A stretch of 64,000 nt of DNA from Mortierella sp. BCC40632 (Eukaryota; Mortierellomycota; Mortierellomycetes; Mortierellales; Mortierellaceae), in NCBI GenBank assembly GCA_011634665.1, contig WAEK01000001.1:1503501-1567500 (forward strand), written 5' to 3'. Both the position numbers and the translations under genes were made by a program. The notes beneath the pieces are model-generated. The model was not told where the DNA came from. It made no database searches and saw only the letters and a list, made by a program, of their open reading frames with translations. Shown here piece by piece: positions 61,556 to 64,000 of the stretch (positions are counted from its first letter, which is position 1; every line of letters starts with the position of its first letter).

Positions 61556-61607
61556 TGAGCTACACCCTTCTTTATTTTCCCCCATTCTCTCTCTCCCTCT
61601 CCTCCTC

Positions 61608-61608
<1 letters not shown>

Positions 61609-61668
<60 letters not shown>
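61609..61668 (+). repeat. (TC)n microsatellite
   Basis: About 60 bases of TC with one interruption, in the 3' UTR of the Zn2Cys6 gene. Confidence 0.92.
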
Positions 61669-61671
<3 letters not shown>

Positions 61672-61713
61672 ATCTTGTTTCCTTTATCTGGCCGTAATGA
61701 GCGGGTAATGTAC

Positions 61714-61719
61714 AATAAA
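61714..61719 (+). terminator. Poly(A) signal of the Zn2Cys6 gene
   Basis: AATAAA 159 bases after the stop and just after the TC microsatellite. The rest of the convergent spacer to 61987 shows no gene. Confidence 0.5.
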
Positions 61720-61987
61720 ACCTTTTGTAATCGCCAAAAAATAGAAATGAGAGAGTGAACGTTCATGGACGAAGCCGTAATAGTTTAAGGTTCATAGTCT
61801 GGGCGAAGTCAATGAAATGCTGGGTCTGAGAGGAACCTTTTTTTATTAACTTGGGTTACACACATTGGCCAATGGGGCCGGTAATAGTAGCATCCTATGG
61901 AAGACTCTGCTTTTATTCAGGCCTACAAGAATCCCGGCAGCATGAGCGTAGCCCTGAGACCTGAAATAGAGAAGGTCATGTTTCATC

Positions 61988-64000
61988 TTAGGAGCTCTCT
62001 CCTGAAGGATAAAGAGGAATCGTTTCGGTATAGGGATCAGAACGAAAGTCGAAGGTCGCACTATACTTTTCGCCAAGGATCTCGCATATTGCCCTGATCT
62101 CATTCTCGCCAAAATACATCTTGAACATGCAGAGCACCTATTAACGAGAGCGTTTAACATATCAATCCGCGATCGTAACACTAAAGAATCCGTACGTGGA
62201 AATGAGGATGATCATTACCTTGGCTCCTTTTTTTTCTTGGATCTTGAACGGGTTACCAGTAACTATCTGTGTCAGTTTATTGACCCCAGGTGCATCAGGA
62301 AACCTCGGCGGCTCATCCATGTCTTCATAGGAAACAATGTCTAAAGCGACAAGCTCAAATGGACTTTTCATGCCTTGTTCCCATGTCTTATGTAGGATAA
62401 GCTCGCGGGTCACACATTCGTCCACATCAATCTTTTGGCCTCTTCTCACTAACCAGGAGCACTCATCCACTCCTTGAACAGTGTTGTAGTATAGCCGCTT
62501 TTTGACTTCTCTATCTTGCGCATCGCAAAGTGGTACAAACCACTCGATACCGTAGCTCCGTCTGGCAATACGTGTCTTCACAGGAGGATTCATCCCAACA
62601 TAGACCGCCCCTCGGACAACTGCCAGCTCAGGCCGAGGCGGGGCCCTAACATGATCGACTCGTCCCTTGAATTCTTCTCGTATCCGCTTCTGTAAATACT
62701 CGGAAGAACCAAACCCTCCGACCAAAAGGACTGTTTGACATTTCTTGGCCTCATCGAGCTGTCGACGAATTAGGCTCAATATCTCCTTGATTACGGGTTC
62801 AAACACCTTGGTCTTCAGATCCTTGGCAGACAAAGATATAAAGCCATCCGAGATGCCAAGTTCATCCATGTTCTCGAGCGTGTCAAAAAAGTTGCTATAA
62901 GGGAGCATCATCTTCAAATCCTCATCACCAGTAAACTGAGACTTGATTTCTTTGATAAATACCTCGACCATGAGAGACATAAGATTCGGAGGGATCCGCG
63001 CCATGGCCTCTTCCCCAAACTTTTCTTCAAATAACATTTGAGCATTCCGATCCAGGAAGACTGAGCCACAAGATGCTCCAAGGCCACAGACGATTTCTGA
63101 GAACCGTCGGCCTGAGGCGGTCTTCTCTACTTCATAGGTAATCAAGTCCACGGTCCCACCTCCAGCATCACACACCATGAACCGGTCATTGTGTTCGAGC
63201 TTGAACCGATCACACTGGCGTTCACAATAGGCAGCAGCAGCCTCTGGCTCCGAAACAAGGATAAGACGGTCTGGATGATCATCTTCGTCGATGATCTTGG
63301 CCTTGATCGCAGCTCGTCGCATCAGGTTCTTGGCTCTGTCGGACCACATTGCAGGAACGGTCAAACAAAACCGAAAGTGTTCACGAGTAAAGGTACTGCC
63401 AAATGTTTTCAAGATTTCGGGGGTCACATAGGCTACAAGTCTTTCAAGATAATCTGCGATGGCATTCATCACGGTGACACCTTCTGGAAGAGGCTCGTTC
63501 TTGAGTGTTTCGTCCAACTGGAGTTTGAACTGTCCGAGTAAAAAGTGATTCTTATCCTTGACTAGAGTGAGAGACTTCTCCTTGTTATAGGCGCTCCAAC
63601 CCCAGGCTTCCAACTTGGGCTTGAATGAATTTTTTTGATAGAGACTCAGCGTGGGAACCTTTGGGTAATATCCTTTCTGCTCTGGCCTAGGAAGCATACC
63701 ATACACAGAGCATGTGTGGGTTACTTGAGAGCTCGTTTTCTGTGGGCGAGAGGTTTATATTCTTCTTCTTCTTCTTTGTCAAGGGGAGTTTACCAATACG
63801 AGATCGGCTCAATGTTGGTATCATCCTTTTGGTACGCAAAGGCACATCCTCTTCAAGCAGTATCCAGAAAAAAAAAAAAAAAAAAAAGCAACTTTGTTAG
63901 ATAAAAAAAAAAAAGATCCCTTGAGGTAGTGATAGTTTCACAAAGCGAAGCCCAAGTGGGAGAAGGTTTATTACGAGTATGTGGTTCCAAAATCAATGCC
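61988..64000 (-). CDS. HSPA12-like Hsp70 ATPase, partial (5' end outside window)
   Basis: Distant Hsp70 relatives of the HSPA12 type keep the actin-like ATPase fold but lack a normal Hsp70 substrate-binding domain. Exons inside the window are 64000-63975, 63850-63794, 63731-62219 and 62137-61988, in frame throughout. The first gives the ATPase phosphate-1 motif GIDFGTTYS. Phosphate-2 is VCDAGGGTVDLI, and the adenosine motif is VLLVGGFGSSEYLQ. SEPEAAAAY is also typical. The last exon ends the C-terminal beta region (MYFGENEIRAICEIL), with a stop at 61988-61990. The initiator Met lies beyond the window. The acceptor at 63732 (AACGAG then C) is the least certain junction because another AG lies seven bases upstream in the wrong phase. 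Confidence 0.88.

Overview
This 64-kb window is nuclear DNA from a filamentous fungus. Nearly every gene has short GT-AG introns, there are two Zn2Cys6 transcription factors (a fungal class), and orthologues of Spg1/Tem1, Spc7/KNL1 and an Avo2-like ankyrin protein are present. Retention of SMN and UBE2W, an HSPA12-type Hsp70, an MLKL-type four-helix domain and intergenic DNA full of simple repeats point to an early-diverging lineage. Mortierellomycotina is my best guess, but that is inference. I see no bacterial, viral or transposon genes.

Layout. 1.1-5.1 kb (+): a large unrecognised protein with a proline-rich N-terminus, an EKS tandem repeat, an MLKL-NTD-like helical bundle and a CHORD-like Cys/His cluster. 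5.5-8.1 kb (-): an unknown Ser/Thr-rich protein with a C-terminal membrane anchor. 10-11.2 kb (+): a small secreted protein behind a TATA box. 11.6-17.4 kb (+): KNL1/Spc7 kinetochore scaffold, 12 exons. 17.9-20.9 kb (-): an ERT1/RDS2/AcuM-type Zn2Cys6-PAS regulator, 9 exons. 21.8-23.6 kb (+): the E2 enzyme UBE2W. 24.0-25.0 kb (-): the mitochondrial Fe-S scaffold NFU1. 25.8-27.3 kb (+): ribosomal protein eS10. 28.7-30.4 kb (+): a tetraspanin. 31.0-32.9 kb (-): the tRNA 2'-O-methyltransferase TRM7. 33.2-35.0 kb (+): SMN. 36.9-39.4 kb (+): an Avo2-like ankyrin protein. 40.3-44.8 kb (+): a Gyp5/EVI5-like Rab-GAP. 47.2-50.3 kb (+): the GTPase Spg1/Tem1. 51.6-53.3 kb (-): a TMEM198-like membrane protein. 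57.5-61.6 kb (+): a large Zn2Cys6 factor with a glutamine-rich tail. 62.0 kb to the window end (-): an HSPA12-like Hsp70 whose 5' end lies outside.

The genes are mostly housekeeping (chromosome segregation and septation: KNL1, Spg1; ubiquitin: UBE2W; Fe-S: NFU1; translation and RNA: eS10, TRM7, SMN; trafficking: Rab-GAP) and do not form a pathway cluster. Several pairs are head to head (ERT1-like/UBE2W, NFU1/eS10, TRM7/SMN) and may share promoters. I built exon models by hand from splice sites and reading-frame continuity. Where family knowledge was available, the joined protein matched it. The most unusual items are the MLKL-NTD/Cys-His fusion, a TRM7 model with an ATG-only coding exon followed by a GC-AG intron, and a KNL1 intron whose T26 and A24 tracts could pair and bring the two splice sites together.
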